Origin: Mycteria americana
Taxonomy: Eukaryota; Chordata; Aves; Ciconiiformes; Ciconiidae
Length of the DNA: 64,000 nt
NCBI RefSeq assembly: GCF_035582795.1
Contig: NC_134368.1
Coordinates: forward strand, 7,041,001 to 7,105,000
Reading direction: 5' to 3'
In this document: positions 34,801 through 48,500 of the stretch, piece after piece
How positions within the stretch are numbered: the stretch's first letter is position 1
How the letters are laid out: each line of letters opens with the position of its first letter
Program-made: the position numbers and the translations under genes
Notes under the pieces: model-generated
What the model was told of the DNA's origin: nothing
What the model saw: only the letters and a program-made list of their open reading frames with translations
Database searches by the model: none

Positions 34801-37800
34801 TATCAGTAAGCCCTTGAGAGTGTCTTCCTTCCAGGGCAGGGAAAATGGATCCTATTTCTGATGTAAATGGAACGAACTCGGCACTCTAAAATTATCAGGA
34901 ATAACATAAATTAAGAAGATTCACTTTTAAAGTATGAGTGTTCCGTAAAGCAGCACGGTAAAGGAGGGACAGTGCCATCATCTTGAACTCAGCATCTGAA
35001 CTCCCATCAGGTACAGGGGGAGCAGAATCAGGTCGTACAAGACTAATATAAACGAGATACAATTTTAGGATGTAACACTGGTAACTAGCTCCAAGCTGCA
35101 GGCACAGCAGTGATATATTTGAAGTTAGGGGTGAAATCCTGGCCCTGCTAAACTCAAAAAACAAAATGCTTATTCAGTAGGATCCGAATTTCACCTAAGG
35201 TGTCTGATTCATTACTGAGATAGGAGACAATTTCCAAAACCTGGCTCCAAATCCTAATCTTCCTTGATGATGGCTTGATCCTTCTGTCTTCTCGCAGGCG
35301 CAGCTCACATGAAATTAAAAGGCATTTTGCCAGGATAGTTCATGCAGGAGCAGCCCACTATTGCTGTTCAGCCTCCCATTTCTTCTTCCCAAATATCAAA
35401 CGATGGGGCTGATAATTGCCAACATAATCCCAGTTAGAAGTGGGTAGGAACTAAACTCCCAGCTCTCATCTTCCTCTGCCTCCGAGAGAGCTTATCTGCC
35501 TCCTCGCTGCTACTTCAGATATGGAGAAAAAGTAAACCAGCCACATGCCTTTTTTTTTAAAGTGTTTTTATACATATGGACTTTTTTTAAACTTCTTTCA
35601 CAGACAGCTGTGGGCTGCAGTGCCATTGTCTCTCTGGTGATACCAATTCCCTGCAATGGTCCCAGATTTCTCTTGAGCCCCCTGATACAAGGAAACTTGG
35701 CAGAAGGATGCTCCTGCATGTCAAATCCCTCCCCTGGCATCCCCGCACACAGTGCTCAGCACAGGCTGCACATGAGAAGCGCCAGGAGGGAGACATCCAA
35801 TGGATGGAGTGAATGGAAATATTGTGTTGGCTTCGCAAAAGCTGGAATTGCCCCTTCCCTACCGCATTAACCACTGCATGATCATTCAGACTCTGCTGGG
35901 CTACACAAAGCAGCACTGGGCACTTCAGTGTTACCTGTGAATCTCAGCTATGGGGTTGCTTTGTCAGCATTTTTTTGACCAGGCAGCTTTTCCTGTGCTT
36001 TTTCCTCCCCGCCTTCCCCCAGCTAAATAATTTCTGTATGTTTTTCTAAAGCTTTCCTGCCCTAGGAGCAGTTCATTGAAGAGGGCTCACTGTACCCGGC
36101 ATGGCTGCTCTCTGTGCAGCTGTCTGCACATCTCTAAGACAGAAGTTAATGCTGAAGACTAACACTGTACTATAAACACCTGCAGGAGAAAATTGCTCTT
36201 AAATAATTGGTTTATTTTCACAGTACTCCAGGGACGCGACGGCTGAGATTCTCAGGATCAGGAGCCTAAACCATGTACCTGAATGGGAGTGCCCCTGTTC
36301 CTCAAGGCAATGATCACCCCAAACATCCAGGGAGGTTTTCAGAGGGTGCTGGTGCTTTTGACCTCTCCACATCATGCTATGTGCATGGATACAAGGAAAT
36401 TACAAGCAGCCAGCCAGGACCAGATTGTCAAAGGCAGACAATTACATGTTTTAGCAGCACCTCGGGAGAATTTTCCAATAGGCCCAAATGCATGATAGCT
36501 GAGTTCAGGTCCTTTAAAATCAGATGGGAAGAGTTTAAATTAAAGTCAAGGACCTTAATTATAATGTAAAATGATGAGATTTGTGTACCTGATCTGTGCA
36601 GCTCCTTCCTGACATCCTGCTGGACATTTCCCTGTGCTTAGAGGTACCTATGAACCTCTGGAAAGTCGATCTCATAGCCTCAGTAAGACTGCAGTAGCAT
36701 ATAGAATGTGACATAGAGATGAATTTCACCTCAGTTTGGCCCTAATTTCCTGTATTTGCTGTCTTTTTCCACTTGTGAAATGGTGACGGTGCTATCTAAG
36801 CCTGTATTGCTCTTGTGCAAGGCATTGCACTGGGTACTGGCAGGGTTCAAGTGAACCATCTCAGCTATTAACAATTCAATGCAAGAAAACATGGCCAAGG
36901 AAGACATACCTCCTTGTCAACCCAGCTCTTGACAAGTGCTCTTTGGGCTAGGAATAAGATTCATTGCCCCTGTGAGGATGTTGAAAGAGGGAAGTGATCG
37001 GTAAGCAGGACTCCCATCGCGTGAAAGAGGTAGGGTGTAATCTGTGAATCTCCATTCAGGTTATCACCACAGGGAGACAAAGCGCAAAGGGGAGACTCTT
37101 CTTCAAGGGACGAGTGTTGACAGCCCATTCTGTCAGCATGAGGTCAGTCATCCATTTGGGTCTAAAAACATGAACTTTCGTGGCAGCGCAGTAGTCCAGC
37201 ATGCGAAGGTTTCCCATGGAGTTATTTATTTCATGCTTCTCTCCAGTTTTCTCGACAAATCGGTGGGGGCATTTATGGCATCTTGTGATCACAAATAAGC
37301 AGTGTCCTCTAGCCTAAATCTGAGACACCTGTAGCTCTCTTCCAGCCACCTAAATCACTTAACAGGACTGAGCCCTCAAAGTCAAGCTCCTTGTTGCATA
37401 GACACTCCTCTCCACAGAAGACAAGGGCAGCTGGTGAACTCAGTGGTGGTGTCCCAAATCTTTGGGCAGTTCTGCTGTAGCCTCCTAAAACAATCAGCTG
37501 TTTGCTCACGGTTCCCCCCCAAAAAAAGCATCCATCAGCAGAGGATGGCTGAAATCTCATCACTGTCTATGTGATGTGTCCTGTGATACAAATCAATGCA
37601 TATTTATGCACCTGTGTAAGGCAAATACATATAGGTATTGTTGGAGAACCTAAATCTGCTCACTAATGCCATTGTTTAAACAGCCCTTTAACCACATCAC
37701 TTTTCTCCTCGTTAGGTTAAGTCGCTAGAGGTGAAAAAGCCCTTCCAAAATGGTTTTCACTCACTCACTCAGTCCAAAGTAAACATGCCTCTGGGACCAT

Positions 37801-40800
37801 TAGGTGTATCAGATATCCAAGGCTTTGTTAAGAGCTTGCTGGTTAGGTAAATTCTGCTTTTCTTTCTCCTTGGAAGGAGAAGGTTAAAATTAGAGATAGG
37901 CTCACACGACTATGGCAGAACAGCACGATGCGTTATGGGCACGTTGGAATAACAGGCAAAATTCAGAGCAGAGCATACCAGTGACCCAAGTCTCAGGGAG
38001 GCTCTTGATCTAACATAATTCTGGTTACAATATGACATTGGCTTGACTTATGCCTGTCACTTGCAATCACATTTGTCACATCTCACGGTCGCTGAGAGCC
38101 TGACGTTTTCACCAGCAGTCAGTGGAGCCACCATATAGAGCCCACAGCAACAAACACGAGTCCTTGCTAGCAATACATACAGGAGGATTGTGCATTTATA
38201 GCATGTCATTGAAAATCCTCAAGCCATATCCCCACACGTCTGGAGGAGCTCATGGGTTTCAGCCAGCTGGACTTTCCTTGTGTATCACCTCGCAATACAA
38301 TCATCACATCTACTTCTTAAAGGCAAGTTTGGCAGGATAATGACCACTCCAAATCAGCTCATCTAGACCTCATCCACAACTGACTACAGTGAAGAGGAGC
38401 CTTTCCATTGACTGCACCAAGGTTTGGACTGGGTCTGCAACCAGGAGATTTTCCCACTGCAGCCATTAGCTGTTCAGCTGATCCAAACTTGTCGGGGAGA
38501 ATAAAGCAACCACCTGCTTCCAGTGACAGGAAAAGTAAAGTGAGATCAAACGCTAGCAGGAGGAGGGAATTTAAGCAATGTGAGAGGTGGTTGCATGTCA
38601 TTTCAGAAGTCACCTTTTGTCTTTGATCTGTGCTTAGGAAGTGGGCACCTCCTGGATCAGATGGTCATTAGAGAAGTGTGCCACCGAAGTCATCACACCT
38701 TGAAGTCTCAAGTGTTTGCTTTCCCCGGGGATCCTCCTCCTACTTCCGCCACTGTGTAAATCATCTGCCCTGAGATTTCCTTTAGAAAAGCCAATTAATA
38801 CAGGTTAGGGAGCAAGGACCAGGACTCATATCCTCCTCTAATGCCAGGATCATTCACTGCAATGAAGCTGAGACTGCTCTTTTATAACTGTATTATACAC
38901 GCACAGGTAGGTCCTCGAAAGATCAGAGGAGAGTTATTATAAAAGCTGTTATGCCAACAAAAAGAGCCCTGGCCCTGAAGAGCTTACAGTCTAAACACAC
39001 GAGACAAATAAAGGACTTTGACTTGAAGGATTTTAAAGACAAAGCACTCCGAAACAAAGAAAGCTGCAGATCACACAGAAAATCTGTGGCAAAACTATGG
39101 ATAAACCCCGCTTTGCTGAACCCTCACTGCTGCTCTTAACAGCTCCTTGGAGCACTGTCTGATTATTGCTAGCAAAGCATTTGTTTTAGCAGCACACCGG
39201 GGAAATAAAATACTGTGCAGTTTTAATGTGGCAAGCGCATGCAGCTACCCTCTAGAAGCAGAGATTTACAGCAGGTGTGCATACAGATATTTGCCAACCC
39301 TGGGCATGCAATAAAATAAACCCTTTGCATTTAGTTTGTTGATACCTTCGGTGAGTGCTAACAAGAGGCAAAATCATGTGGAAGCGAGAGCCTGGTCTCA
39401 GGTTACCCCATAAATTGGTTAAGGCTGCAGAGAGGATTACAGTCCCAGAGCCACTCTAAGTACTGAGATGTCATTACGGCAAAATCAAAGGTAACCATGG
39501 GGCTTGGCAGGTAACTGTCAACAGCTATGGGAAAGAGCCAGCCCGGGAAGGAGCTCCGTGTCAGGATGAAATTCAGCCACCTTTATTTTCATTTCAGGTG
39601 AGGGGTCAAGCAGAAAAGCTATCCCCAGCGGCCTTTATTTACAGTTTTCAAGGGAGCGGCCGACGAAGCATTCAGAGGAAGAAGGATGAACCCGCTTGCC
39701 CCTCACTCACGGAGACCAGCCCGATGACAGATGGAGGATGCTGTAATGGCACGAGAGCTGGGAAGATGCTTTTTATGAATGAAACAGCAGTGGTCCTAAT
39801 GAAGTCATTAACAAAACTCCCAGTGATTGAACAGGGCCAGGACTTCATCTGTAATATTTGCAGGGAGACCAAGGAAAAGATCTTCCCGTCAGGACACTTG
39901 CTTTCTGCAGCATAGGAGCTCACTCCCAGCAGTGATAGCAACAGCAATGCCCCATAAGCAGATTTCAAGGCATTTCTTCAACCTGAGTTTTCTTTTGCAT
40001 TTCTTCTCTCCGTCCTACCTAGGCAACCAATCTGAATTTCTAGAAAACCACAATATGTTCATTTTTTTTCTCCTTGACATGTAGACAATTTGCTATAAAA
40101 ACTTTGCGAGGTTTCTGTATTTCTCTGGATCTCCTGTTGATGAATGAATATGAAAGCTATGAACGGGTTTGTGTTGTGAAGTCAGAGTAGACACGTCCAT
40201 GCTGGAAAAAATATCAGGACTGTTCTTTGGCCCTGAGCTCACATCCACACAGCCCAGCCAGCACTCCCCGTAGCAGACCAGTTCCATGGAAACTGCCCAC
40301 TGAGAAGTTTATAGCCTCTGAGCCATGCCTGGGCATGGAAGAGTGCTGTTAACCCCAAAACATGCCTGGCCCACACTAATAATTTAACTTTATGGATATT
40401 GCAGGTCACTGGCTGGGCCCACGATCTGCTCCTGTTTAATGCAGAAGTGGAAATACAGCCAGTGGGTACGTACTGGGCATCCAGTATTTTTCTATGTTGC
40501 TATCAAGTAAATGGTAGATGACTTGCAAGGGAGTTTTAAGACCTTGTAGCTTCAAGCTGACCAGCACGGGGAGGCAGAGCGTGATGGCATCCCGCAAGGA
40601 CGCTGCAAGGCACAGCCCCGGCTCCTCCAGAGACCGCAGACTGCAGAAATGCAAGGATCCGAGTGCCTCCTGCTGTGCCCAGAAATCCCTACCCAGGGCA
40701 AGAAACAGAAAACAAAAGGCTAAATTTTTCCTTTTCCACTCAGACATGGGAAACCTTCCTTCACCATCCCTCCTCTTTAAAGACCTAAACCCCACCAGCA

Positions 40801-42230
40801 GCCAGTTTTGCAAGGGTTAACCAGCATGAAATGAATGTGGAGAGACAGTCCGGGACCATAATCACTTATTATTTTCAGGTAATATGCTTTATCTCTGACT
40901 AATCTCCTCATCTGGAGAAACACTCACTGCAGACAAGAGTCACCGAGGTTATCTCTGATGATGGGGCTATACGGACTACTGGCTGCGAGGGACTGAGGAG
41001 AGGCCAAGAAGAGGACTTCAATTATGGCCTGAACTATGCTCTGGTAGCTGAAAGGCCATTGTTTAATCTACTAGAAATCATCTATTTTAGCAGATAAAGG
41101 GATTACTTGGGTTTTCTTTTCCCCAAGAACAGCGTGTTATTCCAACTACTAATGGAACACTGGGTATTTAATTAAAGAAAAAGCACAGGGAGAAGCAACA
41201 CAGGCATCAACATCACTTCTGGGGAAATTCAAATTGACTGTCACCCTTTGATGCTGCTCAATCACCTCTATCTCACTCACCCTTCCTACAACCCAGGTTA
41301 AATCATCTGGTTCTCTCCATCCTGTACATTTGATGATTTTTTTTTTTTTTAGGGATCACATACAAAACTTCGGGACTACGCAATGTGAATTCACCACTCC
41401 GCAGAAACCTCCAGGCTTGTAAAGAGCCAAATTACCCGTCAAGAGGAGAGTGTGGAAATTTGAGTTGGATTTTGCCTCTTCTTCTGCAGACTTGGTGCTG
41501 GTTGCTGTCTGGCAGGGCTCTGTCTGCCTGGCCCATTAGAGTGATCTGGTGTCATGGGTCCGGTGTTTGGAAACTCAAAGTGGCTTCACTGCTCAAGGAT
41601 GAACTCGAAACTGCTACATGCATAAATCTTCTGTTTGCCTCTTTTCCCTCTCAGTTCCCTTGTCTTTGCCATCTCCATTTGCAGAGAGTTTTTGCCCTTT
41701 ATTTTTTTGTCCCGCAGACTAATGACCATAGAGGACAGTTACAAGTCATTCTCAAGTACTCCACTGTGTTCAGTAACTACAAACTCATTTTCTTATGTCA
41801 TCCACCCCTTCAGGTCCCCAGACTGCAGACTCAAAGGGTCTATGAAGGAAGATCAGAAAGTAGCAGCTTACAGAGGTAGGTGTAAATTCAGAACGCAGGA
41901 GTGCACTCCTCTGTTGAGAAAATTGTAAAGCAAAAAAAAATCCAAATGAAACTAATAATCTAGCTTCTCCTACCATCAGTACCTTAATCCTCCTCCCTTT
42001 ACCAAAACAAAGAACAGGGTACCTTGAAAGCGATTATCCAGCCAGCCAGCAGCCAGAGTTTCCTCACACAGATGACTGTCCCTTTTGTAAATCCTATTGC
42101 TGACTGTCCCATTTCTGACATGGTCTCACAATCTGTAACATTTTGTTGCAAATACCAGCTGTCTTTTTTTGGTTTGCCTTCCTGACTGCCCATTTCTTTG
42201 CACATGGAGCAAGGACAGGGACCTACTGAG
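31814..42230. other. Non-coding DNA, presumed 5' region of the TEX37-like gene
   Basis: About 10 kb in which no exon could be firmly assigned. It should contain the missing first coding exon and promoter of the TEX37-like gene. One phase-0/0 candidate exon (33800-33928, - strand) is described as a finding. Words typical of old amniote retroposons occur near 31.4, 35.1 and 38.95 kb. Remaining open frames, including a 221-codon + strand frame at 33221-33886, lack family features and overlap frames on the other strand. Confidence 0.5.
38950..39015 (+). repeat. Possible old amniote interspersed repeat
   Basis: The words GAGCCCTGGCCCTGAAGAGC, then TTACAGTCTAAAC and GAGACAAATAAAGG, resemble the recurrent 'ccctgcccttgaagagcttacagtctaa' motif of ancient amniote retroposons. 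Only about 65 bp can be matched from memory, so the family is not named. Confidence 0.4.
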
Positions 42231-42239
42231 TAGCCTGAC

Positions 42240-44440
42240 TTTTGCTTTCATGATTTGTCTGTGCCTTTTCATCACTGCTTCAGATGATCTATGCCCAGGT
42301 GCGCCAGCTACATCCTCCTTCAGATCTCTGTAGAGGGATCTGTTGCTGTCCTGTGTGGTGAAATTTCTCAGATAAATGGGGCAGTCCATCTTGTCCACCC
42401 TGCTGCTACCTGCCTGTGTAGTTCTCATCCTTTCTCCCTTTTCTCCTGGTCTTCGTCTGGCTCACACCAATGTTTGATCTGCACCATTCATCATTGGACA
42501 CAGCAACTGACTGGGCACATCTGATGAACTGGCACCACCACTGAAGATGTGATCATCCTCAGGCTCTTGATCTCCTTGTCTGACTTTGCCCAAAGTCTTT
42601 GGTGACTGTAACTCCATCCTTCACTGTCTACAGGCAGCTCCAGAAGTTGCTGCAAATTATCAAGTCACCCTGTCTGCTACCAGTCATTGTGTTGAACCAG
42701 TTGTTCAGCTTGCTCTTGACCAGGACTGCTGACCTCACCTCTTCATAATGTTTTTCAGAAGCTTCTTACACATATCATATAGCCCTAGGACACTCCACAC
42801 ACCTATTGCAACACACCGGGTCAAATGACTTCTTGAAATTGTGCAACTGAAGTTCTTGATATCTATGAACTTGCCAGTGCCCAGCCTCTTGCACTGGTTT
42901 TGCTGTACTGTCCCTCTCGCTTTGTGGAAACTGAATCCACCTTCTGAATCCTCCAGCAAGGAACACAGAGAGGAATTTGCCTAGGTATCAGGAAATGCAC
43001 AGAATTTGGAAGGTCACCATTGTGGGAATTTGCTTACTAGGATCCACTTTTCCTTGTTCAGGGGATCTTTTCCTTCCTGATAATATACGATTGCCTGGCT
43101 GGGTTATGACGCATGCTACTGCCCCATCAATCCATTCTCAGCCCCTCAGATTTCTTGAGTCCCTTCTTTGCAGCCTCTGCCAGCAAGATTCTTCTTGTCA
43201 TCCTGCTCCTGAAGCATTATAATCTCCCAAACACTGAGAATCTCTTCATCTCTTGATCGGTCATCCGTAAAGACTCTGGTAATATTTCACCCATCTCTTC
43301 AGCCTCTCCTTTTCTGAAAGCAGGGGGCTCTCCTCAAGCTTAATGTTGTGGAGAGTACACTTGTTCTTCTTCCTTAGCATCTGTTATAAAAGGCCATCTT
43401 GATTTGGGCTTTCACAAGAACGTTTTAATGCTGCCTTGCTTTTTAAACCAATTCTCCTTGACTGCCCTTGCTATTTGACTTTTGCCCAGCTCTGGGTATG
43501 CCTGCTCAGGGTATGTCTTTTCCCCTATGCATTCTGCTTATCACTGGCCAGGTGGAGAATGTGTTCCAACACCCAGGCTTAGAGGCTGCCTGCTTTCTTT
43601 CTCAGCCATGTTAAATAAATGTTGTTGAGACAGATGGTGAGGTTATGACTGCAGAAGACCACTGCTCCAGGGGATAGCCAGTGCTTGCTCTTTCTCTAAC
43701 TGCTAATTTTGGTCTTCCTAAATGCCAGTCAGAGCTTTTCAGCTCTGCTGCCTGTTTAGTTTGCACTTGCACCTCTTTTTGCATATGTAGAGTCTGTAGA
43801 GCCTCATGAAAGCCTGCAGGCACTTGCCATATTTCCTCCTGGTTACTATTGTCTTTGCCAATCTTTAGCATGTGCCAGTCAGTCACAAACATCAGTTACT
43901 AGGTACGTGAATGGTTCACTCCCAAGGTACGGCTTAGGCATGCCTTGACTGGTAGCAAAATCACCTGAAATTCTTCAAAGAAATCAAGGAAATTCTTCCT
44001 TGGAATCTGTCATAGGAGCCCATACATCTATAAGCGCTACGGAACCTGTTCCACAGCCCTAAACTGAAGGGCTGACTTCTGAAAGGTGACAAATCTTGAG
44101 TTGACCAGGGTTTTCTTTTTCCTACTGTGATTCCTGCTGATGCCTCTCTTGTGTTTTGCATCATTGCCTTAAAACAAGGTTTTCCCATATGGCATTGCTA
44201 CCTTGTCTGTCCACCTGATTTTCAAAAGGTGCACAGTATTATGCTGGTACATCTCTAACTTGCTCATTAGGAGTGAAATTTTACCCAAACTGATCTCAGA
44301 TTCCTGCTTCTGCTGGCCAAAGCTTCCATTAACAGCAATCCTTTCACTGGACCACTTCCCCTCATGAGACACTGACCTAGTTACAGATATCAGATAGCAT
44401 CTACATGGCCAAGAAGACTGAATAGAGATCAAAACATTTC
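42240..44440 (-). mobile_element. Degraded non-LTR retrotransposon with reverse-transcriptase trace
   Basis: On the - strand between about 42960 and 42700, two frames together show the order expected of a LINE reverse transcriptase. First comes a G-F-x-x-x-R-G-T-like start (KARGTVQQ). Then comes K-K-S-F-D-P-V in the place of the usual KAFDSV block. Finally there is W-S-V-L-G-L-Y-D-M-C-K-K-L-L-K-N-I-M-K, matching the 'LW..L..YGIP.K.V..I..LY' segment that follows. The match needs at least one frame shift and the catalytic Tyr-x-Asp-Asp region was not found, so the element is dead. The wording is closer to RTE or Dong-like LINEs than to CR1. The outer limits are estimates based on the unusual T/C-rich composition. 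Confidence 0.5.
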
Positions 44441-44497
44441 TTGCCAGTAGCCTTCATGACAGACACGGCCCTGTGGGTCTCAGCAGATGTTGCTCTT

Positions 44498-44546
44498 ATG
44501 AGTGGGTTTTTGAGATCTTATGAGATCTTATGAGTGGGTTTTTGGC
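44498..44546 (+). repeat. Short direct repeat
   Basis: TGAGTGGGTTTTTG occurs twice, with GAGATCTTAT duplicated in between. This is a local tandem duplication of about 30 bp. Confidence 0.7.
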
Positions 44547-44884
44547 TTAGATGATGACATGGTGCTCAGCCCTTCTCATAAGAGCCGTACTTCCTAGAGA
44601 GGACAACTCTTATTTAGGCATCACAGCAGTATCTAAATTATCCAAATCACCTGCCTGGCTGGGCACTAAAACCTGGACAGAAATATCACTGTATTGGGCA
44701 AAATTAAGCACCGTGCAAAGACAGCAAACCAACCAAGGAAAGCTCTGAGTCTGGAGCTGGAGTATAATGCAATGTTCAAGGCAGGACTGATGGTAGGAAA
44801 ATGGGAACATGGGAGATGACTGTGGACAGCCCACATGCATGCAGAAGGATCCAGGCTAAAGTTTCTCCTAGTAGCTGTCTTCAT

Positions 44885-45420
44885 TCAAGTATGTATTAGA
44901 AAAAAATGTCCCACCTTGATTTTAAAATTGGTGGAGAATCCACAATAAGTCCTGGTAATTTGTTCTAACCATTATGCATGATAGTAAAACCTGATACTTT
45001 GCAATTAATTCAGTTGCACACAAAGGCTTTTAGAGCTGTCTGAGGTTCCCTACAGCATCTGACCTGCAGTGCCTGACATACTTGAAACAGTGCCGGTGGG
45101 AGACCTCTGGAGACTGCAAAGCACCTCAAATAGTCCCAGCTATCCCTGTGTGAGCAGCTGAATCGAGCCCCTTCTATCTGTCCTGCTTCAGTTCTGGCCA
45201 CTGGTTCCCGTTTTGTCCTTTATCCTCATGCTTCTGCTCTTGTGTAGGTATTTATAGACTGCAAACAAGTCACCCATAATATTCCCTTCCTGTAAGTAAT
45301 TAAAGTGAGTTCCTTGAGAAGCTTCAAGGCTTAGCTGCACATGGTGTGCAGTGGTATCTTCTCAGGAACACAGTTTCTACCAGTTTTATTTGATGTTCCC
45401 TAGCTCTTGTATTTGACTAG
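44885..45420 (-). mobile_element. Old CR1/L3-like LINE 3' region
   Basis: The + strand shows blocks in the order of the complement of an ancient CR1/L3 3' region. These are CACCTTGATTTTAAAATTGG and GGAGAATCCACA, then GGTAATTTGTTCTAACC. After a gap come TATTTATAGACTGCAAACAAG, TCACCC and GAGTTCCTTGAGAAG. These words are typical of the 'encoded 3' end' of old amniote CR1/L3 copies. The piece is highly diverged and has no open frame. It is separate from the RT relic at lower coordinates, which would lie on the wrong side to be its own coding part. Confidence 0.65.
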
Positions 45421-45512
45421 ATAGTAAACAACTTCATCCCTGTTACTTTACCCTGCTACTCATTATTTTATAGGTGCTATCATAATTTGATGCACTACCA
45501 ATATGCAATTAT

Positions 45513-45565
45513 TATAATTCATAGAATCATTTAGGTTGGAAAAGACCCTTAAGATCGTTCTTTAT
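45513..45565 (-). mobile_element. CR1 LINE 3' tip
   Basis: ATTCATAGAATCATTTAGG, then TTGGAAAAGACC and CTTAAGATCGTT, form the complement of the last ~50 bp of an avian CR1. Only the tip remains, next to the older CR1/L3-like piece. Confidence 0.85.
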
Positions 45566-48500
45566 TTCTATGCCTCATTCACCCCGAGATCACAACAAGG
45601 AACAGATGATTATTCACAAGAACCCCAACAATTTAAAAAAAAAAAATTGTTAATTTCCAGGATGGACTCCATCAGTCATCAGTCTCAGATTTTGTTCCTA
45701 AATGTGTCCTTTTGCTTCTCTGTATGAAAACACACTCTGCCCATTTGCTCACAGTTGCCATGCAGAGATGGAGGTAGCTCAGCGTCAGTGAACTGTCCTT
45801 TTCACTATTTAACACTCCATAGCCCCAGTTTTAGACTCTTACACATTTGGCCTACAAGGATTCTTTATTTTCCCCCCAAATCAATGACAGAAACAGAATA
45901 ATGAACAAGTTTCTACAGGATATCCCTGCAAAGAGACTCAAGGATTCATTTTTCACAGTGACATTTGGAGATCTGTGTTTAACCAGTTAGATAACTTAAT
46001 TTGCACCATGTTGATTTTATACCCTTTTTTAAAAATCCACCTCCAACATGGCATTAACCAAACACTTTCAGAAATCAGTTACATCAAGAGTTGCTCACTC
46101 TTACTGGAGAACAACAGCAAGTTGATTTGACAAGGCCTATGTTCTATATACACACACTCGTTTGCATCAATTTCATTGCCTTCCTTTAAGAATTCATTAA
46201 TCAAGTGACGTGCCCACTATTCCTTGCCTTTAACAGTGACAGGCTGACAGTCTTCGCACTACCCAAATCATTTACCCAGTTCTTTTAAATAATGAGCCAA
46301 TATCAGCTTTCTTACTCCTCTAAAATCTTTCTAGTGTCCCAAAATGAAAAGTCAGCATTAATGGCCCACATGATATGTTCCTGGTTCCAAGAGTTCTGAA
46401 ACTCTTGGCTGTGAATTACTGGGACTGGCTGATCATAAAATATTTAATTTATGTGGTTGCTATTTAACATAATCCCTAGTTATTAATGGAGCCCAAAATG
46501 CTCTTTCACCAGCACCTGATACTAATACAATATCTGATTTTCTCCTCCAGACAAACATGGAAAAGAAGTATTTATTTAATACTCCTCCGTTATCTTGTGG
46601 TGGTGGTGATGGCAGTTACTGCCTTTATCTACTAATAGTTTTGATTATTTTTACCTTAGCTGACCATAAATTTATCTTTATGTTTTTCTACTTCTATTAC
46701 TCATTCCAGGGCAGAGGCGGCCTATTCAGATGAATTAAGACCAAAAGATACTGGCCTTTACCTTACTCTATAGGAGCGATCACTATAGGGCAACCAGCCC
46801 AGAGCACTAAGCTCCATTTCAAATATCCCATTACACATCAAAAACACATAAAAAGCACAAAGATGTTCCTTTATTTCAGCCCAGGTCAGCTTCCAGCTTT
46901 AAACAGGGAGGGATGAAGCTCCCTGCTTAACACTCCTCCCAGAAAGACGCTAGCCGATAGTACCAAATTAGCCACACCTCATTGTCAGGTGGATTTTTTT
47001 ATTGTTGCAAAAATAAAATGAGGAAGGATTAAATTCGTGGGATCAGAGTGGGGATTTTTAAATGCTTTTTATGCATCTTAAGCCCGAGGAGAGGCAGGAG
47101 GAATGCAGGGCACTGAGAGCTTCTGCAAACGTGCTTCCAAACACCTGGAGCGTGTGCTTAATCCACCCGCAAACAGTTGACTTCCTTCTGTCTCCCACCA
47201 GGCTCCTCTTCCCCGCAAAACCCAAAAGTCAGGCTTCGTTCCCAGTTTTGGTAAAATCACTTCTGACACGCAGAGCTGCTGAAGCCTGGCCATATCCCTT
47301 TGTCCCCCAAAACTCTGGAATTCCCACTTGCAACTGTCTCACTCCCAAGGTGTCTATTTAATCCCACTTTTATTAGGAGCACAGCTCCGGGTAGGTTACA
47401 GAGGTTACAAACAATGAAGCTTTTATCAAAACTTTGGCTAATCAGTCGCTAACAAGCTCTCATTCAGGAAGGGGCAAGGCAGGCCCAGGCTAAAACTAAC
47501 CTGAGGGGGTAAAAAAAGAAAAAAAAAAAAAAAAAAAAAAAGCACTGGGGAGAGGGTGTTTCTTTAGAGCTGGATCAGTGCCCCAGTCCACAACCACAGA
47601 AACTCTTGTGCGAGCACAGCAGCCAGAAAAAGCAGCCAGGAGTGGACACAGAGCAGAACTGCTTCTTTCAGCGATGGTGTTCGCTCACAATAGCACACAA
47701 CAGCTCACAAAGTGCTGGAGTAACTACGGCTTGCGATAAACTATGATTAATGAGTACAGGGGCTCCATCACGCTCAGCACCATATAAATGCACCGGGAAA
47801 ATATTTGCTATTCCAAAATGCTAACCCTTGGTCTGCAGCCTGCAGTGTTTTTACGGAGACTGTGAACTAGAAACAAAATCAAACCAAGCCTGTTGTCAGT
47901 AGCCTGAAAATCATGGAATGAGGACACCTCCCCAGGAAATGTTGTAGGGTCTGAAAAATCAAGAAAGATTTGAAAACCTCTGATCTTATCATAAGGTAAG
48001 TTGGCAAAATTTGATCACCAGAACTTCAGTCCAATAGATGACTAGATACAAGGAGGGAGAAATATACATTACTCTCCTTAGGTAAGGGATAAAAATTACT
48101 TCAACCTGTATACACGTACACAGAACACCCTTCCCAAATTCATGGCAGTGAAACATCTATTGCACATCATCAGATATTCTCTGTTACCCGTTTGCAGGAC
48201 AAATCAGATCGAAAAAAAGAGACTTTCTTAGAGCATATTAATAGGTGTAAAGTACCCAGTCTAGGAAGGAATAGGTTTAGCTGTAAATAAGGGAGTGGTA
48301 CTAGAGCTTAAATTTAATTTGAGCTGTTCTTAGTCAATTCCTTCATATTCTTGAGAGTGGAGCCACAGTACTGGACCACTGCAAGAGAAAAGGTAATTCT
48401 CCCGTCTTGTCCCTGAGGATAAAGAACTCATTCCCAATTTCATTGATTACTCTGGAGAAAGATATAAAAGAATTCTTCATGTGCAGACTGTATGTGGGCC

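Noticed and set aside
41385-41879. 164-codon + strand frame
   Set aside because: It resembles random hydrophobic translation of T/C-rich DNA. There are no splice partners, no motif and no signal of a known family.
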